DNA of 33,693 nt, taken from the NCBI GenBank assembly GCA_022360075.1, contig JAKSDN010000872.1:1-33693 (forward strand), in the 5' to 3' direction. Below the pieces are notes generated by a model that was given only the letters and a program-made list of their open reading frames with translations, searched no databases and was not told the DNA's origin. Positions 7,075 through 15,600 of this stretch are shown here, piece by piece. The number at the start of each line of letters is the position of its first letter. Within the stretch, counting starts at the first letter, position 1. The stretch is from Kiloniellales bacterium. GTDB lineage: Bacteria > Pseudomonadota > Alphaproteobacteria > Kiloniellales > JAKSDN01. A program made the position numbers and the translations under genes.

Positions 7075-7186
7075 CAAGAGAATGCGTCGCGGCGATTGGA
7101 GAGGCCTCGGCACCTCTGCGCTCTTAGTCTCGGGGTCCGGCCATGGACGAGAGCGACTAGTTCCAATGTCACCGCGACGCCTCTTG
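7075..7186. ncRNA. 112-nt structured element, possible three-way-junction RNA or leader
   Basis: An extensive nested inverted repeat fills this part of the gap. The closing stem pairs 7075-7080 (CAAGAG) with 7181-7186, and after a 3-nt bulge 7084-7092 (GCGTCGCGG) with 7172-7180. A second stem pairs 7095-7100 (ATTGGA) with 7162-7167. Inside, 7119-7124 pairs with 7150-7155, closing a small GTCC/GGAC hairpin (7135-7148), and a weaker GAGG/CCTC hairpin spans 7101-7116. At least 25 base pairs are perfect. The transcribed strand is not clear: a CtrA box with a TTTAAT -10 would start a leftward transcript at the 7186 end, making it a leader of ggt or a small RNA. I do not recognise it as 6S, SRP or a known riboswitch. 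Confidence 0.5.
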
Positions 7187-7203
7187 ATTAAACAGCCTAA
7201 ACA

Positions 7204-7218
7204 TTAAGATAATCTTAA
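7204..7218. promoter_or_regulatory. CtrA-type box, perfect TTAA-N7-TTAA
   Basis: TTAAGATAATCTTAA matches the CtrA full-site consensus TTAA-N7-TTAA exactly and is also a perfect palindrome. On the minus strand a TTTAAT -10 (complement of 7187-7192) is placed so that the box covers the -35 position, the usual geometry of CtrA-activated promoters. That would fire toward the structured element and ggt. Rightward action on the response regulator gene at 7461 is the alternative. Confidence 0.65.
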
Positions 7219-7318
7219 GCCAGCAGGCCTATGAGAAGGCACTGTACGAAATCGGCTACGTGGACCGTATTACGATAGTCCGAGAGCTCGGCAGGCCGCA
7301 CTACTCACAAACTCGAAG

Positions 7319-7340
7319 AAAAAAGCCCGACGACCGGGCT
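7319..7340 (-). terminator. intrinsic terminator, leftward
   Basis: On the minus strand a 6-bp stem (AGCCCG/CGGGCT, 7324-7329 with 7335-7340, 5-nt loop) runs into six T residues (7324-7319). This is a classic Rho-independent terminator for leftward transcription. No minus-strand gene ends here, so it either stops antisense transcription from the response regulator locus or ends a small RNA. Confidence 0.6.
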
Positions 7341-7344
7341 AGGC

Positions 7345-7374
7345 TTCACATCCCGTGTATATCTATGGTATAGG
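7345..7374 (+). promoter_or_regulatory. candidate sigma-70 promoter of the response regulator gene
   Basis: TTCACA (7345-7350), an 18-bp spacer and TATAGG (7369-7374) fit a housekeeping promoter moderately well and would give a leader of about 80 nt to the ATG at 7461. The call rests on consensus similarity only. Confidence 0.4.
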
Positions 7375-7460
7375 GGCCTCGACCAAGTGCGCTAGACATG
7401 TGGCGCGGGAGAAGCGGCCTATCCGAGCCAACATAGTTTCCAGTGGGGGACAGGACGACA

Positions 7461-8189
7461 ATGCTGAACAAACCTAGGCGGTCCGTGGGCGAAGCGAAGA
7501 TGCTCTTCGGAGCGGCAAGCGGACCTCTTAAGATCCTCATCGTCGATGATCACCCCTTATTTCGTGCGGGTTTACGGCATCTGGTGAGTCAGCTCTCCGA
7601 CGACCTGGAAATTCTTGAAGCCGGCAACGGGGAGCAGGCCCTGGCCCGCCTCGACGAGGATGGAGCTCTCGATCTGGACCTGGTACTAGTCGATCTGCTT
7701 ATGCCAGGGATGGATGGTCTCGAGTGCCTCAAGCTACTTTGCGGCCGCCTCCCGGAGGTGCCGGTCGTCGTGATCTCGGTGAAGGAGCGGGCCGAGGATG
7801 TCCGCTATGCTATCGAGGCGGGCGCCATGGGGTACATTCCGAAATCCTCCAGCCCCGAGGTCCTCGTCAACGCGCTCAAGCTCGTGCTCTCGGGCGGTGT
7901 TTATCTGCCGCCGCATCTTCTGTCTTCGGCGGCGACGGAGCCCCGCTGGGCCGTGCCCACCCGCGGCAAGCAGGCGCTACCGGCGCGCGGCGCGCTGTCC
8001 CGCCTGACGCCGCGCCAGCGCGAAGTCCTCTCGCTGATGGCGGAAGGCAAGTCGAACAAGGAGATTGCGAAGGAACTGGGTCTGGCCGCCGGCACCGTGA
8101 AGATTCACGTCTCGAGCATCTTCAAGGCGCTCAACGTGAACAACCGGACCCTCGCCGTGATCGCCGCCAGGGAGTCCGCCGCAGCCTGA
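7461..8189 (+). CDS. NarL/FixJ-type response regulator
   Basis: This is a two-component transcription factor of 242 residues. The receiver domain (about 22-142) shows the acidic pair D29-D30, the phosphoacceptor D78 in LVDLLMPGMDG, S106 and K128. After a linker, the LuxR-type helix-turn-helix (about 182-238) contains LTPRQREVLSLMAEGKSNKEIAKELGL and TVKIHVSSIFKALNV. The ATG at 7461 is chosen for the ACAGGA site upstream; GTG 7443 and ATG 7500 are alternatives. No cognate kinase is adjacent (the nearest is at 12614-16009), and the gene converges with a diguanylate cyclase, so the target genes are unknown. The function class is certain, the pathway is not. Confidence 0.93.
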   Translation: MLNKPRRSVGEAKMLFGAASGPLKILIVDDHPLFRAGLRHLVSQLSDDLEILEAGNGEQALARLDEDGALDLDLVLVDLLMPGMDGLECLKLLCGRLPEVPVVVISVKERAEDVRYAIEAGAMGYIPKSSSPEVLVNALKLVLSGGVYLPPHLLSSAATEPRWAVPTRGKQALPARGALSRLTPRQREVLSLMAEGKSNKEIAKELGLAAGTVKIHVSSIFKALNVNNRTLAVIAARESAAA

Positions 8190-8211
8190 GCGCCGGCGCC
8201 AGGCGGGCCGC

Positions 8212-9267
8212 TCAGGCCGCTGCGTCGGAGCCGAGCGCCTGGGTCAGAGCGGTTTCGTCGACCACGCGATTGCGTCCGCTGCGCTTGGCTTCGTAGAGCG
8301 CTTGGTCTGCCCTGCCGATTAGGCTGCTGGGCGTGTCTTCCGTCCTGTGACGGGCGACGCCGATGGAGATGGTGACCTGGCCGTAGTTGGTCCCTGATTT
8401 CCGGTCGGTGACCTCTCTTTCGGCGAGCGAGCGTCGGAAGGCCTGCGCCCGTGAGACGGCCTCCGATAGCTCCGTTCCCTGCAGAATGACCGCGAATTCC
8501 TCGCCGCCGAAGCGCGCCGAGATCCGCTCGCCGCTCAAGGTCGCGTTCAGACTGCGCGCGACCAGCTTGAGGACTTGGTCGCCGACACGGTGGCCGAAGC
8601 GGTCGTTGAAGCTCTTGAAGTGGTCGACATCGGCCATCAGGAGGCAAAAGGGCTCACCTTTCTCCTTGGCGGCCTGCGTGGTCGCCTGCAGCGCCGCATC
8701 GAAATGCTTGCGATTGGCAAGTCCCGTCAAGGGATCGGTGATTGCCTCGCGTGCGACCTCCTCCAGGTTTGCCTGGAGTTGATGGATCTCCCGCGACGCT
8801 TCTGAAAGCTCGGCTTCGAGCCGCTTGTTGCGCTTGGCCAGCTGCTCGGTCTCGGCCAGGATCCGGCGCACGCTGGCGCCGATCTCCTGCTCGCCGTCGC
8901 CGATCTGGCCCGAGAGTCCATCGAGCTTGTCGCGATACTCTCCGGCGCGTGCGCCGCTTTCCGCCAGCGAGCGGATGACTTGGTTGACCGAAGCGCTGAC
9001 GCGCTCGCCGGTCGAAGCGAAATCTCCGACATCGGCGTCCAGCCGGAAGTGCCGGCAATACAACTTTTCCGCTATTTCTTCGGTCAGTGGCCGATCCGCG
9101 GCGAGGAGCTGTTTGACCTCCCTGGTCAAGCCTGGGATCGAGTTGGCCATGTAGCAGTAGCACAATGCGAAGTTGTCTGGCACCGGCTGAAGCCCGTGCC
9201 TGAGCATGAACTCGAACGCCGATTCGGCCAACGATCCGGCCTCGGTGAGATCCTCGGTGTAGAACAT
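8212..9267 (-). CDS. diguanylate cyclase (GGDEF domain)
   Basis: The enzyme makes cyclic di-GMP from two GTP. The N-terminal part (1-115) is soluble and not a recognised sensor domain; a coiled coil with Glu/Lys-rich heptads follows (about 120-172), which would dimerise the catalytic domain. The GGDEF domain (about 173-340) has DPLTGLANRKHFD, metal-binding D213 in MADVDHFKSFND, and the active-site GGEEF at 254-258. The RXXD inhibitory site expected just before it is replaced by SGER, so product inhibition is probably absent. No membrane segment is seen. The start at 9267 has only a weak ribosome binding site, next to a hairpin. The gene sits 155 nt downstream of the Sel1 gene on the same strand. 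Confidence 0.94.
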   Translation of the reverse strand: MFYTEDLTEAGSLAESAFEFMLRHGLQPVPDNFALCYCYMANSIPGLTREVKQLLAADRPLTEEIAEKLYCRHFRLDADVGDFASTGERVSASVNQVIRSLAESGARAGEYRDKLDGLSGQIGDGEQEIGASVRRILAETEQLAKRNKRLEAELSEASREIHQLQANLEEVAREAITDPLTGLANRKHFDAALQATTQAAKEKGEPFCLLMADVDHFKSFNDRFGHRVGDQVLKLVARSLNATLSGERISARFGGEEFAVILQGTELSEAVSRAQAFRRSLAEREVTDRKSGTNYGQVTISIGVARHRTEDTPSSLIGRADQALYEAKRSGRNRVVDETALTQALGSDAAA

Positions 9268-9271
9268 CTAC

Positions 9272-9296
9272 TCGGCAGTCCGCGATCCGCTGCCGA
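9272..9296 (-). promoter_or_regulatory. hairpin abutting the diguanylate cyclase start
   Basis: TCGGCAG (9272-9278) pairs with CTGCCGA (9290-9296) around an 11-nt loop, ending 4 nt before the ATG at 9267. Since no good Shine-Dalgarno lies elsewhere, the stem may limit translation start. The rest of the 155-nt gap to the Sel1 gene holds a possible TATGAT -10 (complement of 9308-9313) without a clear -35. Confidence 0.35.
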
Positions 9297-9422
9297 CCAG
9301 TGAATCTATCATACGTTGAAGTAGCGGCGGCAGTCCCGTAGTGATAGGGCGTGGAGATTGACATTTGGTTGACGTTTGCGGCCCGGCCCACTCATTGTCC
9401 CGGAGCGCCGGCTGCGGCGGAC

Positions 9423-10127
9423 TCAGTCGAGATCCGAGTGCGCTTTCGCCTCGGCCAGGTTCTCCAACGCCTCGACCTCCTCTGGCGTCAAAGCGGCGCG
9501 AAGCCGTAGCAACGCCGTCCTGACTTCCGCCAGGCCGTTCTCGGCCGCGATGTGGTACCAGAGATAGGCTTTCTTCTTGTTCTCCGGCACGCCGCGGCCG
9601 CGCTCGTACATCGTGGCCAGGTTCTTTTGCCCGAGCGGATGGCCTTGCTTGGCGGCCCGGCGATACCAGACGACGGCAAGGGCATCGTCGTTCTCGACGC
9701 CCAAGGCATGCTTGTACAGGGCGCCGAGGCTGTTTTGCGCCTGGGCGTCGCCTTGCTCGGCGGCTTTGCTGAGCCAGCGGAAGGCTTCTTGGTAGTCCTG
9801 CTCGAGGCCGAAGCCCTCCGCGTAGTAGATGCCGATCATGCTTTGGGCTTCGACATGGCCTTGCTCGGCGGCCCGTAAGTACCAGGCGGCCGAGCGCTCG
9901 AAGTCGCGCGGCACGCCGAGCGCCTCGCGGTGCATTCTGCCCAGGTAGGCCTGCGCTTGCGCGTTACCGCCGTCGGCGAGCGGCTGTAGCTTCGTCAGCG
10001 CGCTCGCATAGTCGCCCGACTCGAAGGCAGCCGTCGCCGCCGCGAGGTCAGCGAGAGCGAGGCGGGGCACCGGCAGCAGCAGGACCAGGGCAAGCGCTAG
10101 GTGCGCGACAAGGCGAAGCCTCTTCAT
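9423..10127 (-). CDS. periplasmic Sel1-repeat (TPR-like) protein
   Basis: The 234-residue product has a signal peptide (MKRLRLVAHLALALVLLLPVP, cleavage near ALA, about residue 26) and then about four 36-residue Sel1-like repeats between residues 50 and 200, each with the A..G...A...LG.MY..G.GV..D...A..WY..AAEQG pattern. Such repeats form an alpha-solenoid used for protein-protein contacts, often in envelope signalling or cell-wall functions. The ATG at 10127 is chosen because it creates the signal peptide and has a GGAGAG site upstream; an in-frame start at 10208 would bury it. It may be co-transcribed with the downstream diguanylate cyclase. Specific role is unknown. Confidence 0.9.
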   Translation of the reverse strand: MKRLRLVAHLALALVLLLPVPRLALADLAAATAAFESGDYASALTKLQPLADGGNAQAQAYLGRMHREALGVPRDFERSAAWYLRAAEQGHVEAQSMIGIYYAEGFGLEQDYQEAFRWLSKAAEQGDAQAQNSLGALYKHALGVENDDALAVVWYRRAAKQGHPLGQKNLATMYERGRGVPENKKKAYLWYHIAAENGLAEVRTALLRLRAALTPEEVEALENLAEAKAHSDLD

Positions 10128-10328
10128 CGTCTCTCCGAAGTCCGAGTTTCCGTCGGCGCTGCCGCGGAAAGCGCCGCAGACATAGCTCAGGCCGATCTCG
10201 ACGGTCAATCGATCGCCGCGCGCGTAGGCCGACCGGGCCGCACCCGCGGCTCAGCGAATTCGCCTGATTCCGAACACGATTGAAGCGTATAGTGTTCTCG
10301 GTGCGAAAACCTGGAGTCGAGCGAAGAG

Positions 10329-10601
10329 ATGCGAGCGATTCTGATAGCATCGGTGCTCTGCATCGCTCTGGCCGCGACACCTTCGGCGGTCGAGGCCGAA
10401 GAGGGATCGCCGGACGAGGACCCCGGGGAGCTGGCGCTCGAGGGAGTCGACCGCCTGATGCGGGCGCTTAATGCGCTCATCGAGATGATCCCTCAGTACG
10501 AGCTGCCGGAGATGAAGGACAACGGCGATATCGTGATCCGGCGCAAACGCAAGCGCTCGCCGCAACCCCTGGACCCCGAAATCGACGAGACCAACACCTA
10601 G
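10329..10601 (+). CDS. small secreted hypothetical protein
   Basis: This is a 90-residue protein with a signal peptide (MRAILIASVLCIALAATPSAVEA, cleavage about residue 23) and a mature part made of an acidic stretch, a helix (ALEGVDRLMRALNALIEMIPQYE) and the tail LPEMKDNGDIVIRRKRKRSP. The NGDIVIRRK ending is a pattern I have seen in small periplasmic proteins of alphaproteobacteria, but no function is known. The ATG at 10329 has a weak GAAGAG site. It is divergent from the Sel1 gene and convergent with the hemerythrin gene, so it is a single-gene unit. Confidence 0.75.
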   Translation: MRAILIASVLCIALAATPSAVEAEEGSPDEDPGELALEGVDRLMRALNALIEMIPQYELPEMKDNGDIVIRRKRKRSPQPLDPEIDETNT

Positions 10602-10636
10602 ACTGCAACAGGCGAAGCCGACGGGCCGCTATCTCA

Positions 10637-11197
10637 TCAGCTTCCGACTTCGCTGTTCCATTCGAGCACGCGGTGCCGTAACGCCTCGAAGCGCTCCTCC
10701 GCCGTGGTGGTGAAGAGCGGATCCTTCGCCTCTAGGATCAGGGCGGCGATCTCCTCCCAGTCCTCAGGCGCCAGGTGTTCCTCCGCGGCGGGAAAGAACA
10801 CGGCCTCTTCCTGTGCGATGTGGTGTCGATAGAACACCAGGAACTCTCGGGCCACGCGGTCGAAGCTATCGCGCGGGATCTCGGCTTCGAGCAGGATTTT
10901 CCCCACCGCGTCGGAGAGCTTCTGCACCAGCGAGGCCAGGATCTCGTGCTCCGCCATCTGGTCGCCGATTTCCTGCGCCGCGGCCGGATTGCGCTCCTGC
11001 AGCTTGCGGTACACGGCATCCTCGACCGGATGGTGGTAGAGGCCCGGGTATTCCGCGGAATACTCGACGATACCCTGCACGACGTCGTAGTCGGGCGAGC
11101 CGGCCGCGTCGAAAATGGCGAGTTGTTGGTCGAGCACGTCCAGCAGCTTCGACATGTTGGCGTGGTCTCGACGCAGCACGGAAAGGACGTCGGGCAT
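10637..11197 (-). CDS. hemerythrin-domain (HHE) protein
   Basis: The 186-residue helical protein has the di-iron ligand pattern of HHE domains: H12 in RRDHANM, H55-H56 in YHHPVED with D60, H84 in MAEHEIL, and H125-H126 with E130 in YRHHIAQEE. Such proteins bind O2 or NO, or support repair of iron centres under oxidative or nitrosative stress; it is cytoplasmic (no signal peptide). A TTGA-N6-TCAA box 70 nt upstream suggests FNR-family control, which fits an O2/NO-related role. It converges with the small secreted gene to its left. Family membership is clear; ligand and physiological partner are not. Confidence 0.92.
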   Translation of the reverse strand: MPDVLSVLRRDHANMSKLLDVLDQQLAIFDAAGSPDYDVVQGIVEYSAEYPGLYHHPVEDAVYRKLQERNPAAAQEIGDQMAEHEILASLVQKLSDAVGKILLEAEIPRDSFDRVAREFLVFYRHHIAQEEAVFFPAAEEHLAPEDWEEIAALILEAKDPLFTTTAEERFEALRHRVLEWNSEVGS

Positions 11198-11266
11198 AGG
11201 GATACTCTGGGCCTCGTCGCCGTTGGATTGGCGCGTTCAGGCTATGGAGGGGCCGGAGGCGCGGCA

Positions 11267-11280
11267 TTGATCTGGCTCAA
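11267..11280. promoter_or_regulatory. FNR/FixK-type box upstream of the hemerythrin gene
   Basis: TTGATCTGGCTCAA fits TTGA-N6-TCAA. It lies 70 nt upstream of the hemerythrin start at 11197 and 119 nt from the amidase start at 11399. Position and gene function favour the hemerythrin gene as target. It resembles the box at 1053-1066, sharing TTGATCTG. Confidence 0.6.
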
Positions 11281-11398
11281 AAGGCCGGCAAGCGCGTCCC
11301 GTCGCCCGAACGCCCTACGGCGATATCGCGCCGGTCTCCCGCGCCGCTCTACTGTGCTATAGACGCTCCTTTGCGATCGAAGAGGACGAGAGGCTTTC

Positions 11399-12604
11399 AT
11401 GGAAGATCCGCTTGGCGCCTTCGTGCCGACTTCCGAGGTGAGACTTGACGGCGCGATGAGCGGACCGCTCGCCGGCATCGCATTCGCCGCCAAGGACATT
11501 TTCGACGTGGCGGGTTTCGTGACGGGTTGCGGCAATCCGGACTGGGCCCGCACCCACCAGCCGGCCGGCCAGACCGCGCCCAGCGTGGCGGCTTTCTTGG
11601 AGGCCGGTGCCACGCTTGTCGGAAAGACCATAACGGACGAGCTGGCCTTCAGCCTGAACGGCCAGAACTTTCACTACGGCACGCCGACCAACAGCAATGC
11701 GCCGGGCCGTATCACCGGCGGCTCGTCCTGCGGCTCGGCCTCGGCGGTGGCGGGCGGCGCCGTTGAACTCGCCCTTGGTAGCGACACTGGCGGCTCGGTG
11801 CGAATACCGGCAGCCTACTGCGGTCTCTACGGCTTGCGCCCGAGCCACGGCCGGCTCTCACTGGAGGGCGTCATGCCCTTGGCGCCGAGCTTCGATACCG
11901 TGGGCTGGTTCACGCGCGATGCGGCGCTGCTCCGGCGGGCGGGCGAAGTGCTGTTCGGCGAGAGCGCGTCGGGCGCGCCCGAGCCGAGCCGCTGGCTCCT
12001 GGCCGAGGACGCTTTCGCGTTGGCGGAGGCGCCGATCCGTGCGGCCTTGAAGCCCTTCGTCGAGCGCTTGGGCGCGCGGCTGGGTGCGGCCGAGCCTCTG
12101 GTGCTAGGCGAGCCGGGCGGCGGGCTGGGCGACTGGATGCTGCACTTTCGGCATCTTCAGGCCCACGAGATCTGGCAGACCCATGGCGCCTGGATCAGCG
12201 AGACGAAACCGAATTTCGGCCCGGAGATCGCGGAGCGTTTCGCCTGGGTGCCGAGCATCAGCGACGAGACCGCAGCCGAGGCCGGTGAGGCGAGGAAGGG
12301 CTTCTCGGCGCGCCTGAGGGGGCACTTGACGCTCGGCAGCATCCTGTGCATTCCGACATCGCCCGGCATCGCCCCCCAGGTTCAAGCCTCGGCCGAGAGC
12401 CTGCGCGAGCACCGCGACCGCGTTCTGAGCCTCACCTGCATCGCTGGGCTGGCGGGCTTGCCGCAAGTCACTTTGCCGTTTGCGCAGCATGCGGGCTGTC
12501 CGGTCGGGCTTTCACTGGTCGGCTGGCCGGGCGGCGATCTCCCGCTCCTGCGGTTTGCCGAGAGCTTCGCCGCTCAGATCGAAGCCGAGCCTATCGCCTC
12601 ATAG
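11399..12604 (+). CDS. amidase signature enzyme, AMI1-like
   Basis: The 401-residue protein is an amidase-signature hydrolase with the Ser-cisSer-Lys triad: K32 in AAKDIFDV, the cis-Ser in GGSSCGSA (109-110) and nucleophile S133 in GSDTGGSVR. The stretches KDIFDVAGFVTG, GNPDWARTH and NGQNFHYGTPTN resemble the compact plant-type AMI1 (indole-3-acetamide hydrolase) branch, and the length of about 400 fits that branch rather than GatA (about 480). It would release ammonia from a carboxamide in the cytosol; indole-3-acetamide is one possible substrate but is not proven. The ATG follows a GAGAGG site. It stands alone, divergent from the hemerythrin gene and convergent with the kinase gene (9 nt between them). 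Confidence 0.9.
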   Translation: MEDPLGAFVPTSEVRLDGAMSGPLAGIAFAAKDIFDVAGFVTGCGNPDWARTHQPAGQTAPSVAAFLEAGATLVGKTITDELAFSLNGQNFHYGTPTNSNAPGRITGGSSCGSASAVAGGAVELALGSDTGGSVRIPAAYCGLYGLRPSHGRLSLEGVMPLAPSFDTVGWFTRDAALLRRAGEVLFGESASGAPEPSRWLLAEDAFALAEAPIRAALKPFVERLGARLGAAEPLVLGEPGGGLGDWMLHFRHLQAHEIWQTHGAWISETKPNFGPEIAERFAWVPSISDETAAEAGEARKGFSARLRGHLTLGSILCIPTSPGIAPQVQASAESLREHRDRVLSLTCIAGLAGLPQVTLPFAQHAGCPVGLSLVGWPGGDLPLLRFAESFAAQIEAEPIAS

Positions 12605-12613
12605 GACCGAGGC

Positions 12614-15600
12614 TCAGGCGGCGTCGGCGACGACTCGGTCGCGTGGCAGGCGGACGGTCACCACCGTGCCGACGCCGAGCTCGCTCTCGAGCGAGAGCGT
12701 GCCTTCGTGCTGCTCGACGAGGGCGCGAGAAAGGGCGAGACCGAGGCCGGTGCCTTCGTGTTTGCGGCAATAGCCCGCGTCGACCTGCGTGAAGGGCTCC
12801 AGGACACGGTCGATATCCTCGGCGCCGATCCCGACCCCCGTGTCGGCCACCGAAAGGATGACGCCTTCCTGGCGGCTGCCGCGTAGGGCGACCGTGACGC
12901 AGCCGCCCGCGTTGGTGAACTTGACCGCGTTCGAGACCAGGTTCAGCAGCACTTGCTTGATCCGCCGCTCGTCCGCCTTCACGCGCGGCACCTGGGGCGC
13001 GATATCGGTGACCAGCTCGACACGCTGCTCGCTGGCCCGCGGGCGGATGAGGCGCAGGCTGGAGTCGATCACGGGCTGGAGGTCGATGACCTCTTCGACG
13101 AGGTCGATCAGGCCAGCCTCGGCCCGCGATACGTCGAGGATGTCGTTGATGATGCTCAGCAGGTGCTCGCCGCTCGCCCTTACGTCTCTGAGATACTCGT
13201 GATACTGCGCCGCGCCGATCGGCCCGAAGAGCTCCTGGCTCATGACATCGGAGAAACCGATGATCGCGTTGAGCGGTGTGCGTAGCTCGTGGCTCATGGT
13301 GGCCAAGAACTCGCTCTTGGTCCGGTTGGCAATCTCGGCGACCTCCTTGGCCTCGACGAGCTGTTGCTCGGCCTCCTTGCGCACCGTGATATCGCCGATG
13401 GAACCGGCCATGCGATAGGCGCGCCCCTCCGCGTCGCGCAGCACCAGCCCGCGATCGAGTATCCACCGGTAGCGACTGTCGTCGCCGCGAATTCGATATT
13501 CGGCCGAATAGATGTCGGTCTCACCCTTCAAGTGGGCCTGGAAGGCCTTCAGGTAGGCCGAGCGGTCGTCTTCATGGACACGTCGCAGCCACTCTCTGGC
13601 CTTGATCATGCAATTCTCGGCCTTGAGGCCGACGATCGCTTCGATGCGCGGCGAGACATAGACATCGCCTTTGGCCATGGTCCAGTCCCAGAGACCTTCG
13701 TTCGCGCCCTCCATCGCCAGGGCGTAGCGCTCCTCGCTTTCCTTCAAGGCCTGCTCGACGCGCTTGCGCTCCGTGATGTCGGCGTAGGTCGTCACGAAGC
13801 CGCCGCCGGGCAGCGGATTGCCGCGAATGTCCAGAACCATGCCGTTGGGCCGGGTGCGCTCGATCCAGTGCGGCTCGAAGCGCCTGGCCAGCCCGATCCG
13901 GCTGCGCACCTGCTCATCGACATTGCCGGGACCATAGTCGCCCCGCTCGGCGTTGAAGCGCACGATGTCTTCAAAGCTGACGCCGCTCCGCAGGAGCTTA
14001 GGCGGAAGCTCGAGCAGCTCGCCGAAGCGATCGTTGAATCCGACGACATTGAGATCCTTGTCGACGATGCTGATGCCTTCGGCCATATGGTCGATGATCT
14101 CGCGCAGGCGCGCTTCGCTCTTCACCAGGGAGCTCTGGGCGTCCAGGCGCTGAATCTCGATCGAGACCCAGCTCCCGATCATCGAGAGCAAGTTCTTGCC
14201 GTTCGTGCCCGTCGTGTCGGGCTTGTCGTCCAGAGCAAAGACGTGGCCGAACGGGCGGCCCTTGTCGTCAAACAGCAAGTTGCCTTGATAGGACCGGGCG
14301 CCGATCTCCACGAGGATCTCGTCGTCCGGGAACTGCTCGGCGACATTGTCCGTGAAGAGGCAGTAGGCCGATTCCCGAAAGACCTCGTCGCACGGCGTTC
14401 CCTTGAGATCGTAGGTCATGCCCGGGCCCAAGGGCGCGCCGAAGGCTGAGATCAGCTCGACACGGACATCGTCGACGAATCGACCGATCGCCGCCCAGCG
14501 ATAGCCGAGACCCTTGGCCAGAGCCTCGGCCGCCACGTCGAGGAACTCGCGGCCTTCGGCTTGGCCCGAGATCAGCGTCGAAAAAGCCTCTTCCCAGCGT
14601 TTGAAGGCGGTTACGTCGGTGCGCAGAATGATGCTCCCGCCGTCCGCCGTCCGGCGCTCCGTCACGTTGATCCAGCTTCCGTTGGATAGCTGCTGGATGT
14701 GCTCGCTGGGAAGCTGCCGGTGCAGAGCCCGGCGACGGGCGGTGTAGTCCTGCTGCTCATCGTCGGCGATGGTGGGTGGCGCGCTCTTCGCCGTCGCTTC
14801 GACCATCTCATCGAAGGTGCCGCCGAGGCGGAGCGTGTCCGGGGTCTGCGCGGTCGTCGTCCAGAAGCTGTCGTTGACCAGGACCAGACGGTCGTCGGCG
14901 TCGAAGAGAGCGATGCCTTGCGGCAGGATCTCGATCGCGGCGCCAAGGCGCTTCTCGAGCCGGCGGGCGGTTTCCTTCGCCTTCGCCTCTTGAGTCAAGT
15001 CGGTGCCGGTCCCGCGATAGCCGAGGAAGGCGCCATCGGAATCGAAGATCGGCTTGCCGCTGATCCGGAAGCGATGACGTTTGCCGTCGGGCGCATGGTA
15101 GTCGTACTCGAAGTCGCGAAACGGCCGCCGTGCCTCCAGGTCGGCGACATGGTTCTTCCAGACCTCGGGCATCGAATCGAACTTGACGGCCTCGTCGCGG
15201 CGCTTGCCGAGGAATTGATCGACGCCCAGCCCCGTGACCACCTCGAGCCGGGAGGAAGCGTAAGAGAAGCGCAGGTCTGGTCCCATCTCCCAGATCCAGT
15301 CGCCGGCGAGCTCGGCGACGTCCTCGAAACGCGCCTCGCTTTCGCGAATCCGGACTTCCGCCTCGGCGAGACGCTTGCGCAGTGTCTCCAGCTTCTCCCG
15401 GCTCTGTAGCAGTGGCGCCCCGGCGATCACGGCGGTGGCCGCCGCCCCGCCGGCGCTCAGAGTCAGGAAGGCAAGGCCACCGGGCTCGACAGGAATTGTC
15501 GGCAAGAACAAGGCCTCGCCCATCTGCCAAAAGGCCGCCGCGGCAGCGATGAGGAGAAGAGCCGACGCGATGCGAGCCGGGCCCGGCTCGGTCTCGCCGA

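Noticed and set aside
7131..7155. SRP RNA (ffs) because of GGTCCGG inside the structured element
   Set aside because: The conserved GGAAGGAAGCAGCC-type apical part of SRP RNA is absent.
7082..7207. Short frame of about 41 codons in the ggt/response-regulator gap
   Set aside because: The coding pattern is poor, there is no clear ribosome binding site, and the same bases form the nested inverted repeat, which explains the sequence better.
13289..14449. Long antisense open frame of 386 codons inside the kinase gene, and similar ones at 23014-25290 (+) and 23630-24898 (-)
   Set aside because: They are rich in Arg, Gly, His and Asp, have no domain pattern, and lie opposite or in another frame of clear kinase and permease genes. 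High-GC codon use leaves such frames open.
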